The translations under genes and the position numbers were made by a program. Shown piece by piece: positions 1-5,344 of a DNA stretch of 11,275 nt. Position 1 is the stretch's first letter. Every line of letters starts with the position of its first letter. The DNA is from UBA11540 sp045531755 (GTDB taxonomy: Bacteria > Bacillota > Clostridia > Oscillospirales > Ruminococcaceae): contig JAZSEP010000104.1 of assembly GCA_045531755.1 (NCBI GenBank), positions 1 to 11,275 on the forward strand, read 5' to 3'. The notes below the pieces were generated by a model. It was not told where the DNA came from, ran no database searches, and worked only from the letters and a program-made list of their open reading frames with translations.

Positions 1-43
1 CAGCATACGGCGTGGAAATCGCCGCAACGGTCTTTTCGGACAT
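1..43 (-). CDS. mnmE: MnmE (TrmE) tRNA modification GTPase, N-terminus only
   Basis: Only the first 14 codons are inside the window; the gene continues leftward off the edge. The readable peptide is MSEKTVAAISTPYA, which matches the very conserved MnmE start (family pattern ...TIAAISTP..., leading into the tetrahydrofolate-binding domain). MnmE with MnmG makes the 5-(carboxymethyl)aminomethyl modification of the wobble uridine in several tRNAs. The ATG (43-41) is preceded on the minus strand by AAAGGG with a spacing of about eight bases, a reasonable ribosome binding site. Position supports the call: in many Firmicutes mnmE follows jag directly; here 3.3 kb of accessory DNA separates them. 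The hairpin array at 58-342 lies in its likely leader. The identification rests on a short peptide plus context. Confidence 0.8.
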   Translation of the reverse strand, partial: MSEKTVAAISTPYA

Positions 44-57
44 AGTTTTCACCCTTT

Positions 58-342
58 CTTTAGCGTTGCCGAAGACAACATTTAGCTGCGACCTTGTCGC
101 TATTTAGCTATCTCGCACCACGAGATTATTTAGCTTTGCGCCATCGGCGCAATATTTAGCTGTCGCGGAGCGAATATTCAGCTCGGCGTCAGCCGAATTT
201 AGCGTTGCCGAAGGCAATATTTAGCTGCGACTTTGTCGCTATTTAGCTATCTCGCACCGCGAGATTATTTAGCTTCGCGCCATCGGCGCAATATTTAGCT
301 GTCGCGGAGCAAAAATTTAGCTTCGCGAAGCCACATTTGGCT
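58..342 (-). repeat. Hairpin-string array 1 (AGCTAAATA linkers)
   Basis: Thirteen copies of a linker reading (A)TTTAGCT on the plus strand (AGCTAAAT on minus) begin at 58, 80, 102, 128, 154, 176, 197, 219, 241, 267, 293, 315 and 335. A few are degenerate (ATTCAGCT at 176, ATTTGGCT at 335). Between linkers lie short palindromes, for example GCGAC-CTT-GTCGC, TTGCGCC-ATC-GGCGCAA, ATCTCGC-ACC-GCGAGAT and TTGCC-GAA-GGCAA, mostly with three-base loops. The first six linker-hairpin units repeat as a block with an exact offset of 139 bp. The array fills the space just upstream of mnmE and would be its 5' leader if transcription starts near 377. No coding capacity is evident. Function unknown. Confidence 0.85.
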
Positions 343-349
343 GTTTTTC

Positions 350-455
350 TTATACTATTTGTATATTTTATGGTCTTTTATACTGTTTGTTGTTGAAATT
401 TTGCAAAGGGTGCACGCTCAGAGGGGGTCTGGGTTGTATTGGGTGCGCGCTCAAA
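350..455. repeat. Direct repeat A, copy 1 (flanks DUF1287 gene)
   Basis: This segment aligns without gaps to 1474-1579 at a constant offset of 1124 bp, with scattered substitutions. It contains two TATACT(G/A)TTTGT elements and the shared GTTGTTGAAATTTTGC segment. The two copies flank the DUF1287 gene and carry the same promoter-like pair (377-406 here). The copies probably arose by duplication, which placed a gene cassette between them. Confidence 0.75.
377..406 (-). promoter_or_regulatory. Candidate promoter reading toward mnmE
   Basis: On the minus strand TTGCAA (406-401) is followed after 18 bp by TATAAA (382-377). The identical arrangement lies in the second copy of the repeat at 1501-1530, upstream of the DUF1287 gene. 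Conservation in both copies and orientation toward a gene in each case support it, but the -35 match is partial. Confidence 0.4.
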
Positions 456-640
456 GGAGATGCGGGATTGTATAGGAGTGTGCGGTTTTCGTTGGGCGCG
501 AACTCGTTAGGGAAAGTGCGACCTTGAGTGCGCTCAAAGGAGATCGGGATTGTATAGGAGTGTGCGGTTTTAGTTGGGCGCGAACTCGTTAGGGAAAGTG
601 CGACCTTGAGTGCGCACAAAGAGCGCGGGGTTGTATTGGG
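450..640. repeat. Tandem repeat of about 83 bp, with block B
   Basis: A unit starting CTCAAAGGAGAT begins at 450 and again at 533 (83-bp copy, then 82-bp copy with one base missing). A third, diverging copy begins at 615. Each full unit contains TTGGGCGCGAACTCGTTAGG. The 77 bases at 564-640 recur identically at 1602-1678. The stretch 456-749 shows no credible gene; an open frame running through it on the minus strand merely translates these repeats. Confidence 0.75.
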
Positions 641-749
641 TGTACACCCAGAGAGGCGCGGAGCATTTAGTGGTTCTCCGTTTCCGGTAGCTTGTTTGTG
701 GAAAACACAGCTTTGTTTGTTGCAACATCGTTGAAAAGCCAATATCCGC

Positions 750-1457
750 TTATTCCCAAGCTATCAGCACGCTTTGGTCGATTTTTGATGCGTCGAAGCG
801 ATAGTGGCCCGTTACCTCGCCGCGCTTGAGGTAATTCTCCTCTCGCATGGGCTGACCGCCGTTGTGGATGATGTAGGTCTTGCCGTCGTGGGTGCGTTTG
901 TCGGACACGATGCCGATGTGCTTGTCATTCGAGAAAATTATTATATCGCCCGGCTGCCATTCTTCGATTTTTTCGGTGTCGAGGGTGAGCTTCTGGGCGT
1001 ATTTTTCAAAGAAAACGCGCAAATTTCGCACTCTGCGAAAATCTATATTGTTATCCCTCGGATTTGCCGCAGGGTATTCGTCGGGGTTGTTGAAGATATC
1101 CCTGTCCACCATATCGCGAAGAGAGTAGCCTGCATTTTTGAAGGCTCGCCAGACAACGTCGGTGCAAACTCCGATGTCGTCGGGGGGATATCCGCCCTGA
1201 AAATAAGCGGAGTTGTAGGTCGGGTGGTTTTCGGCATCCTTGCGCGCGCCCAAAAGTATATCGGTGTAGTCGTCGATGCCGTTCCGGTTAAAATCGACCT
1301 CACTTTTTATAGTGGTGATGCCAAAGTTTTCGGCGGTGTAGGTTCTTTGCGGAAGGAGATTGTATCGGTTCAAAAGCCAGAATACAGGGATTAAAACCGC
1401 CGCCAACAGCAAAACCACTATGCTGATTTTAATGCTTTTTCTAAGCCTTCTTGCCAT
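750..1457 (-). CDS. DUF1287 (YijF-like) membrane-anchored protein, predicted NlpC/P60-like fold
   Basis: A 235-residue protein. Residues 1-9 are basic, followed by one hydrophobic segment (about 10-29), so it is probably anchored in the membrane with the rest outside. Residues 55-66 form a calcium-loop-like pattern (D55, N57, N59, G60, D63, D66). The DUF1287 core follows: IGVCTDVVWRAF (C98), NNIDFRRVRNL (137-147), WQPGDII (167-173), KHIGIVSD (H180), IIHN (197-200) and TGHYRF (216-221). The family is uncharacterised; the Cys and His arrangement resembles NlpC/P60-type papain-fold hydrolases acting on cell-wall peptides, which is inference. The start is supported by AAGGAG about seven bases upstream on the minus strand. 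It is not part of usual oriC synteny and lies between two copies of a direct repeat, suggesting an acquired cassette. Confidence 0.8.
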   Translation of the reverse strand: MARRLRKSIKISIVVLLLAAVLIPVFWLLNRYNLLPQRTYTAENFGITTIKSEVDFNRNGIDDYTDILLGARKDAENHPTYNSAYFQGGYPPDDIGVCTDVVWRAFKNAGYSLRDMVDRDIFNNPDEYPAANPRDNNIDFRRVRNLRVFFEKYAQKLTLDTEKIEEWQPGDIIIFSNDKHIGIVSDKRTHDGKTYIIHNGGQPMREENYLKRGEVTGHYRFDASKIDQSVLIAWE

Positions 1458-1473
1458 TTTCTTCTCCTTTTTG

Positions 1474-1579
1474 TTATACTGTTTGTATATTTTGCAGTCA
1501 TTTATACTGTTTGTTGTTGAAATTTTGCAAAGGGGGCGCGCTCAGAGGAGGTCTGGGTTGTATTGGGTGCGCGCTCAGA
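1474..1579. repeat. Direct repeat A, copy 2
   Basis: Gap-free counterpart of 350-455. It lies immediately upstream of the DUF1287 ribosome binding site on the minus strand and includes that gene's likely promoter. The remaining sequence up to about 1800 has G-rich phrases such as GGGTTGTATTGGG repeated several times and no convincing gene. Confidence 0.75.
1501..1530 (-). promoter_or_regulatory. Candidate promoter for the DUF1287 gene
   Basis: On the minus strand TTGCAA (1530-1525) and TATAAA (1506-1501) are separated by 18 bp, about 40 bp upstream of the DUF1287 start codon. The same pair is present in the paired repeat at 377-406. Moderate match to a sigma-A promoter; a second TATA-like element (ACAGTATAAC) lies between it and the gene. 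Confidence 0.45.
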
Positions 1580-1601
1580 GGGATCTGGGTTGTATTGGGG
1601 C

Positions 1602-1678
1602 GCGGTTTTAGTTGGGCGCGAACTCGTTAGGGAAAGTGCGACCTTGAGTGCGCACAAAGAGCGCGGGGTTGTATTGGG
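1602..1678. repeat. Block B, second copy (identical to 564-640)
   Basis: Seventy-seven bases are identical to 564-640, including GAACTCGTTAGGGAAAGTGC. With repeat A this shows that two parts of the region left of the DUF1287 gene also exist on its right side, in the same order, although the offset changes from 1124 to 1038 bp because the left side has extra tandem copies. Confidence 0.8.
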
Positions 1679-1800
1679 GCGCGCTCAAAAGGGGCGCGAG
1701 GTTTATATGGGGTCGGGAAAGAGGTTGGGTGCGGTTCGCCGTTGTCATTTGGTGAAAGCGAGAACTTTGGTTGCCCGTTTGATTTTGCGATAATCCTTTC

Positions 1801-1856
1801 GGGCGAGCAATGCTCGCCCCTACGGAAAGGGTTTGATATATGCTCGCCCCTACGGA
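1801..1856. repeat. REP-like palindrome GGGCGAGCA/TGCTCGCCC
   Basis: GGGCGAGCAATGCTCGCCC (1801-1819) is a perfect 9-bp inverted repeat around one base, followed by CTACGG. After GGGTTTGATATATG the phrase CTCGCCCCTACGG recurs (1843-1855). A close relative is at 3086-3175. It resembles short extragenic palindromes common in gut Firmicutes. No gene is visible in 1700-1968. Confidence 0.7.
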
Positions 1857-1968
1857 TTGGTTTGCGCGTGGGTGCGGTTTGGCCCCTACGGGTTTTTATT
1901 GGTCGGGTACATATATCCAATCCAAATTTTGCGATAAACCGCAAAGCGCAATAATAGATTCAGGAATT

Positions 1969-2282
1969 TTGCGAAGCAATATTTAGCTTCACGAAGTGAT
2001 ATTTAGCTGACCGCAGGTCTATTTAGCGTTGCTTTCGGCAATATTTAGCTGCGACGTTAAGTCGCTATTTAGCTATCTCGCACCGCGAGATTATTTAGCT
2101 TTGCGCCATCGGCGCAATATTTAGCTTTCGCGCAGCGAAAATTTAGCTCGGCGTCAGCCGAATTTAGCGTTGCCGAAGACAATATTTAGCTGCGACGTTA
2201 AGTCGCTATTTAGCTATTTCGCACCACGAGATTATTTAGCTTTGCGCCATCGGCGCAATATTTAGCTGTCGCCTTTGGCGAC
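1969..2282 (-). repeat. Hairpin-string array 2 (AGCTAAATA linkers)
   Basis: Thirteen linkers ATTTAGC(T) on the plus strand start at 1981, 2001, 2021, 2043, 2067, 2093, 2119, 2141, 2162, 2184, 2208, 2234 and 2260. Intervening hairpins include TTGC-GAA-GCAA (1969-1979), TCAC-GAA-GTGA, GACC-GCA-GGTC, TTGCGCC-ATC-GGCGCAA and TTCGC-GCA-GCGAA. A six-unit block repeats at an exact 141-bp offset and is the same block, in the same order, as in array 1. The last hairpin, GTCGCC-TTT-GGCGAC (2268-2282), lies inside the 3' end of the ybaK coding region. The array is therefore in the 3' region of that transcript. Confidence 0.85.
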
Positions 2283-2732
2283 GTCCACCCAGCCTTTTGC
2301 GTTGGAATACCTTTCGAGCTCGTCGAGGGTGAGCTCGATGGCGCTGTTGGAGCTTCCTGCGGCAGGATAAACCGTTTCAAATCTCTTTAATGATTCGTCG
2401 AGGTACACCTCTACCCCGTCGTTTACTGCAAAGGGGCAGACTCCGCCGACTGCGTGGCCGATTTTCTCCTCGGCTTCGTCGCGGGAGAGCATAGTCGCCT
2501 TTGTGTGAAAGGTCGCTTTATACTTGGGATTATCGATTCGGGCATCGCCTGCGGCAACGATTAGTGTCACCGTTTCGCCCACCATAAACGAGAGGGTCTT
2601 TGCAATTCTCTCGGGGGCAACGCCGAGCGCCTGCGCCGCAAGCTCTACCGTCGCGCTTGAGGTTTCAAGCTCGATTACCTTGTCCTTCATTCCGAACTGT
2701 TCAAAATATGCCTTTACCTTTTCTACTGACAT
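2262..2732 (-). CDS. YbaK/EbsC (YwhH-type) aminoacyl-tRNA deacylase
   Basis: A 156-residue single-domain protein of the YbaK/ProXp superfamily, which removes wrongly attached amino acids from tRNA in trans (often Cys-tRNA(Pro)). Visible hallmarks: ETSSATVELAAQALGV (23-38), IAKTLSF with the expected active-site lysine K45, AAGDARIDNPKYK (60-72), GHAVGGVCPF (92-101), SLKRFETVYPAAGSSNSAIEL (114-134) and GWVDV near the end. The start is set at 2732: GGAGATAACA precedes this ATG on the minus strand and the family aligns from here; upstream in-frame ATGs have no ribosome site. The exact substrate cannot be read from sequence. Odd: the family usually ends near ...WVDVCK, whereas here VAKGDS is encoded by an array hairpin and the stop TAA lies inside the repeat linker AGCTAAATA. 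Confidence 0.88.
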   Translation of the reverse strand: MSVEKVKAYFEQFGMKDKVIELETSSATVELAAQALGVAPERIAKTLSFMVGETVTLIVAAGDARIDNPKYKATFHTKATMLSRDEAEEKIGHAVGGVCPFAVNDGVEVYLDESLKRFETVYPAAGSSNSAIELTLDELERYSNAKGWVDVAKGDS

Positions 2733-2751
2733 TGTTATCTCCATTCTATTC

Positions 2752-2964
2752 GCCCGAAGGGCTTTCTTACCAAGGCTCCCTTGTGTAAAGGGCAAAGCCG
2801 ACGAGCGCTCCCGGTGGGAGATTAAGCGAAGTCAGTCTTTGACGCCGTTGTCCGTTGGTTGTGAGCGAAGGCGAAACAAGCGACGGCTAACAACAAGGGG
2901 CTATGTTTACATAGTGTCACCGAAGGTGACTGAGGGATTGTTCTTGTTTGCCCGAAGGGCTTTT
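2752..2964. repeat. Non-coding repetitive element (MITE/REP-like) in ybaK leader
   Basis: Bounded by the direct repeats GCCCGAAGGGCTTT(C/T) at 2752-2766 and 2950-2964. Inside are CAAGGCTCCCTTGTGTAAAGGG (hairpin-forming CCCTT/AAGGG), a CTCCCGGTGGGAG palindrome (2808-2820) and GTCACCGAAGGTGAC (2917-2931) followed by TGAGGGATTG. From general knowledge these phrases resemble an abundant intergenic element of gut Clostridia; I cannot verify this here. It lies between the likely ybaK promoter and its start codon, so it would be transcribed as the leader. No gene is evident in it. Confidence 0.55.
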
Positions 2965-2999
2965 CAGCAAATCTATTACTGCTTTTTCTCTATCATATC

Positions 3000-3028
3000 A
3001 TTATACACCAATAATCAATGAAATTCAA
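3000..3028 (-). promoter_or_regulatory. Candidate sigma-A promoter for ybaK
   Basis: On the minus strand TTGAAT (3028-3023) and a perfect TATAAT (3005-3000) are 17 bp apart. Transcription would start near 2993 and run leftward through the repetitive element at 2752-2964, giving a leader of about 260 nt to ybaK. No other gene in that direction lies closer. Confidence 0.6.
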
Positions 3029-3035
3029 CAGAAAT

Positions 3036-3107
3036 GTAGGGGCGACCAATGGTCGCCCGTTTGTGCGTTTTTGTTTTATTTTGGCGGGCGAGCAGTGCTC
3101 GCCCCTA
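3036..3107. repeat. Paired palindromes with inverted ends (BIME/MITE-like)
   Basis: The element begins GTAGGGGCGA and ends TCGCCCCTAC, so its ends are inverted repeats. Inside, GGGCGACCAATGGTCGCCC (3040-3058) and GGGCGAGCAGTGCTCGCCC (3086-3104) are two perfect 9-bp palindromes separated by an AT-rich 27-bp spacer. Downstream to about 3175 are further CTCGC(T/C)CCTACAGAGAGG-type units like those at 1841-1856. Non-coding. Confidence 0.7.
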
Positions 3108-3193
3108 CAGAGAGGTTTGGTATGTTCTCGCTCCTACAGAGAGGGTTTGATATATACTCGCCCATACGGGTTTTGTGGGACGGGTCAAAAAAT

Positions 3194-3221
3194 AAAAGCG
3201 GAAGACATCTTCCGCTTTTTT
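3194..3221 (-). terminator. Bidirectional intrinsic terminator ending the jag operon
   Basis: GCGGAAG-ACAT-CTTCCGC (3198-3214) forms a strong stem flanked by AAAA and TTTTTT. On the minus strand the stem is followed by TTTTATTTTTT, so it can stop the leftward rpmH-to-jag transcript. The A/T flanks on both sides would also stop rightward transcription. Confidence 0.8.
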
Positions 3222-3227
3222 CGTTAT

Positions 3228-3349
3228 TACGGCTAAATAGCTACTTCGGAGCATCTGAATTATTCGCTTTGCTCATAGCAAAATGATTTCTTCGAAATCG
3301 CTGAATAAAATTCGTCGAAGCCGAATTTAGCTAAAATGCTTCGCATTTT
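3228..3349 (-). repeat. Degenerate hairpin-string array downstream of jag
   Basis: On the minus strand, directly at the jag stop codon, AAAATGC-GAA-GCATTTT (3349-3333) is followed by a perfect AGCTAAAT (3332-3325). Then come hairpins such as GATTTC-GAA-GAAATC, separated by decayed linkers (ATTCAGC, ATTTTGC), ending in TATTTAGCC near 3231-3239. It appears to be an eroded member of the same family as the arrays at 58-342 and 1969-2282. It lies between jag and its terminator, so it would form the 3' untranslated region. Confidence 0.65.
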
Positions 3350-4302
3350 TACAGCTCGATTTTTGTATAGAGGGAAACGGTTGCTTCGTCCTGAAGCGGT
3401 GCGCCTTCGCGGGGCTTGGAGTCAACTCTCTGGGAGGGCTTTCTGCCGTCGCGTCTGCCTTTGCCGCGGTTGTTTCCTCTGCCGCCCTGTCTGCCGTTTC
3501 TGCGCTCGCCTTCGCCGTGCTTTTCGTTGGGGAAGATTACAACCTTACGGTTGGGGTCGCTTCCGACGGATTTGGAGTGAACGCCTTCGATTTCCGTGAT
3601 GGTGGAGTGGATAATTCTTCTCTCGTAGGGGTTCATAGGCTCAAGAGAAGCGCTTCTGTGGGTTTTGAGAACGTATGCAGCCTTTTTCTTTGCGAGGTTT
3701 TTGAGGGTTTCTTCGCGGTTCTTTCTGAAATCTCCGCTTCCGAGAGAAACTCTGAAATAGGTGTCGCCGTTGCGGTTTGCAACGAGAGAGCAGAGGTACT
3801 GGAGAGCGTCGAGTGTTTCTCCTCTTCTGCCGATTACGACGCCGAGGTCCTCGCCTATAAGGTCAACCACGATGGTATCTCTCTCGACAATCTCAAACTT
3901 CATTTCAAAGTTCTCGACGCCGAGCGCCTTTATAACGTTGTCAAGGTATTCCTCAACAGCCTTGAGCTGTTTTTTCTCGTCTTCGGTGGGGAGTCTTGTT
4001 TCTCTCTTCTTGGGTTCTTCGACCTTTTCTGCCTTTTTCTCGGCTTTTTCGACCTTTTTCGACTCTTTTTTCTCGGTCTTTTTTTCTTCCTTAACTGCCT
4101 TTTTGGCTTCCTTTTTGGGCTCATCGGGAACCTCTATCTCAACCGAGATTTCAGCGTCCTGTCCGCCTATTCCGAGAAAGCCTTTTTTGGGCATCTTTAC
4201 TATCTGATATACGATTTCGTCGGGGTCAGAGCCCAGCTTTTCGCAAGCCTTTTCAACTGCGGCTTCGATGGTTTTTCCGCTAAAAATAACTTCTTTTAAC
4301 AT
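3349..4302 (-). CDS. jag: Jag/KhpB RNA-binding protein (Jag_N, KH, R3H)
   Basis: A 317-residue cytoplasmic RNA-binding protein. Domains in order: Jag_N (1-52, MLKEVIFSGKTIEAAVEKA ... MPKKGFLGIGG); a highly charged Lys/Glu linker (about 60-105), probably extended or coiled; a KH domain (about 108-190) with GRRG at 158-161 in place of the GxxG loop; an R3H domain (about 192-257) with R228-x3-H232 (YERRIIH). A basic Gly/Arg-rich tail follows (261-300), which may add non-specific RNA contacts. In other Firmicutes KhpB pairs with KhpA and influences cell division and envelope genes; that role is inferred. The start has AGAGG nine bases upstream and lies 15 bp after yidC. The stop codon abuts a repeat hairpin. 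Confidence 0.93.
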   Translation of the reverse strand: MLKEVIFSGKTIEAAVEKACEKLGSDPDEIVYQIVKMPKKGFLGIGGQDAEISVEIEVPDEPKKEAKKAVKEEKKTEKKESKKVEKAEKKAEKVEEPKKRETRLPTEDEKKQLKAVEEYLDNVIKALGVENFEMKFEIVERDTIVVDLIGEDLGVVIGRRGETLDALQYLCSLVANRNGDTYFRVSLGSGDFRKNREETLKNLAKKKAAYVLKTHRSASLEPMNPYERRIIHSTITEIEGVHSKSVGSDPNRKVVIFPNEKHGEGERRNGRQGGRGNNRGKGRRDGRKPSQRVDSKPREGAPLQDEATVSLYTKIEL

Positions 4303-4317
4303 TTCAAATAACCTCTT

Positions 4318-5343
4318 TTAATCCTCATCAATATATTCTTCGCCGTACTTCTCGGCCATTCTTTTTCTTGCTGCGGCAATCTTTCTCTTGTTGATTTCCT
4401 TCTGCGAGAGAGCCTCGTCGCCTATCTCGTCGGCTCTGCCCTCTTCTCTTGCCTTTTTCGCTTCCTTTTTAGCCTCGATGCGAGCCTGTCTTTCTTCCTC
4501 TTTTTTCTGTTCCTCGGCTGCTGCCTGTTCAGCGGCAACCTTCTGCGGATCATAGATCTTGTGCATTATAACGGTCTGCACGGTGGAGATAACGTTGGAG
4601 AATATCCAGTAAAGACCAACGCCGGCAGGAACCGAGAAGGAGATTACGACGGACATTATGGGCATGAGAAGCATCATACCCTTCATCATTCCGGCGCCTT
4701 CCATATTCTGCGCGGTGAATTTGGTGCTGATCAAAGACGACAGAAGCGCTGTGACACCCGAGAGAATCGGGATGAGCAAAAGCATATTGAACGCCCAGGT
4801 CGGCTGTTCGCCGAGGTTCATACCGAGGAAGTTCATATTGAGGCTTTCAATCTGCTCGAAGACCTCAGCGGAAACAACTCCCTTAACCTCATCGAGGTGA
4901 CCGAGCGCCCAGATTTCCGCTCTCATTGCAGGCATTTCAGAAGCTTCAACTATCTTTGAAATAGCCTCTGCGGGAAGTCTGAGAATGTGTGTAAAGGGCT
5001 TGTAAACGACGTCTATAAGTCCGAAGAGTATCGGGAACTGGATGAGCATGGGAAGACAGCCGGACATGGGGTTGTAGCCCTCTTTTTCGTAGAGCTTCAT
5101 CATCTCTTCCTGATACTTTTCTTTGTTTTTTCCGTACTTTTTCTGCAGTGCGTCAAGCTTCGGCTTGAGCATTGCGTTTCTTACCATATTTTTCTGCTGT
5201 TTGATGTTTGAAGGAAGAAGCAGAAGTCTTGTGAAGATGGTAAACAGAAGAAGGGCAACCACGTAGTTATTGCCCAAGAAATTGTAGATAAACCACATTA
5301 CCCATCCGAGTGGGTAACCGATAATCTTATAGATAAAATCCAT
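4318..5343 (-). CDS. yidC: YidC/Oxa1-family membrane protein insertase
   Basis: A 341-residue insertase that places proteins in the cytoplasmic membrane alone or with SecYEG. Visible features: hydrophobic segments near 8-37, 98-117, 184-206 and 222-261; the conserved groove arginine R39 in FTRLLLLP; NPMSGCLPMLIQFPILFGL (91-109); PAGVGLYWIFSN (239-250). It lacks the large periplasmic domain of Gram-negative YidC and has no lipobox, unlike many Bacillus SpoIIIJ/YidC2 proteins. The C-terminal 75 residues are a long charged Glu/Lys/Ala-rich tail, likely helical and facing the ribosome. AAGGAAATTAAA precedes the chosen ATG, which lies one base after the yidD stop, implying coupled translation. Confidence 0.95.
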   Translation of the reverse strand: MDFIYKIIGYPLGWVMWFIYNFLGNNYVVALLLFTIFTRLLLLPSNIKQQKNMVRNAMLKPKLDALQKKYGKNKEKYQEEMMKLYEKEGYNPMSGCLPMLIQFPILFGLIDVVYKPFTHILRLPAEAISKIVEASEMPAMRAEIWALGHLDEVKGVVSAEVFEQIESLNMNFLGMNLGEQPTWAFNMLLLIPILSGVTALLSSLISTKFTAQNMEGAGMMKGMMLLMPIMSVVISFSVPAGVGLYWIFSNVISTVQTVIMHKIYDPQKVAAEQAAAEEQKKEEERQARIEAKKEAKKAREEGRADEIGDEALSQKEINKRKIAAARKRMAEKYGEEYIDED

Positions 5344-5344
5344 T

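Noticed and set aside
58..342. CRISPR-like regular array
   Set aside because: The constant part is only 8-9 bases and the variable parts are themselves palindromes and recur between loci. No cas genes are present, so this is not a CRISPR array.
390..398. DnaA-box-like ATTTCAACA in direct repeat A (also near 1514-1522)
   Set aside because: One mismatch in AT-rich DNA, present because of the duplication and far from the origin clusters. Not counted as an origin site.
368..742. Minus-strand open frame of 124 codons
   Set aside because: It translates the 83-bp tandem repeats and block B into repeated peptides, with no family resemblance and no good ribosome site.
1627..1944. Minus-strand open frame of 105 codons
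   Set aside because: It runs through block B and the GGGCGAGC palindromes. The Arg/Gly/Glu/His-rich peptide is what such repeats encode in this frame, not a protein family.
3517..4299. Plus-strand open frame of 260 codons opposite jag
   Set aside because: It is the reverse shadow of jag; the Phe/Leu-rich product reflects the Lys/Glu-rich linker on the other strand.
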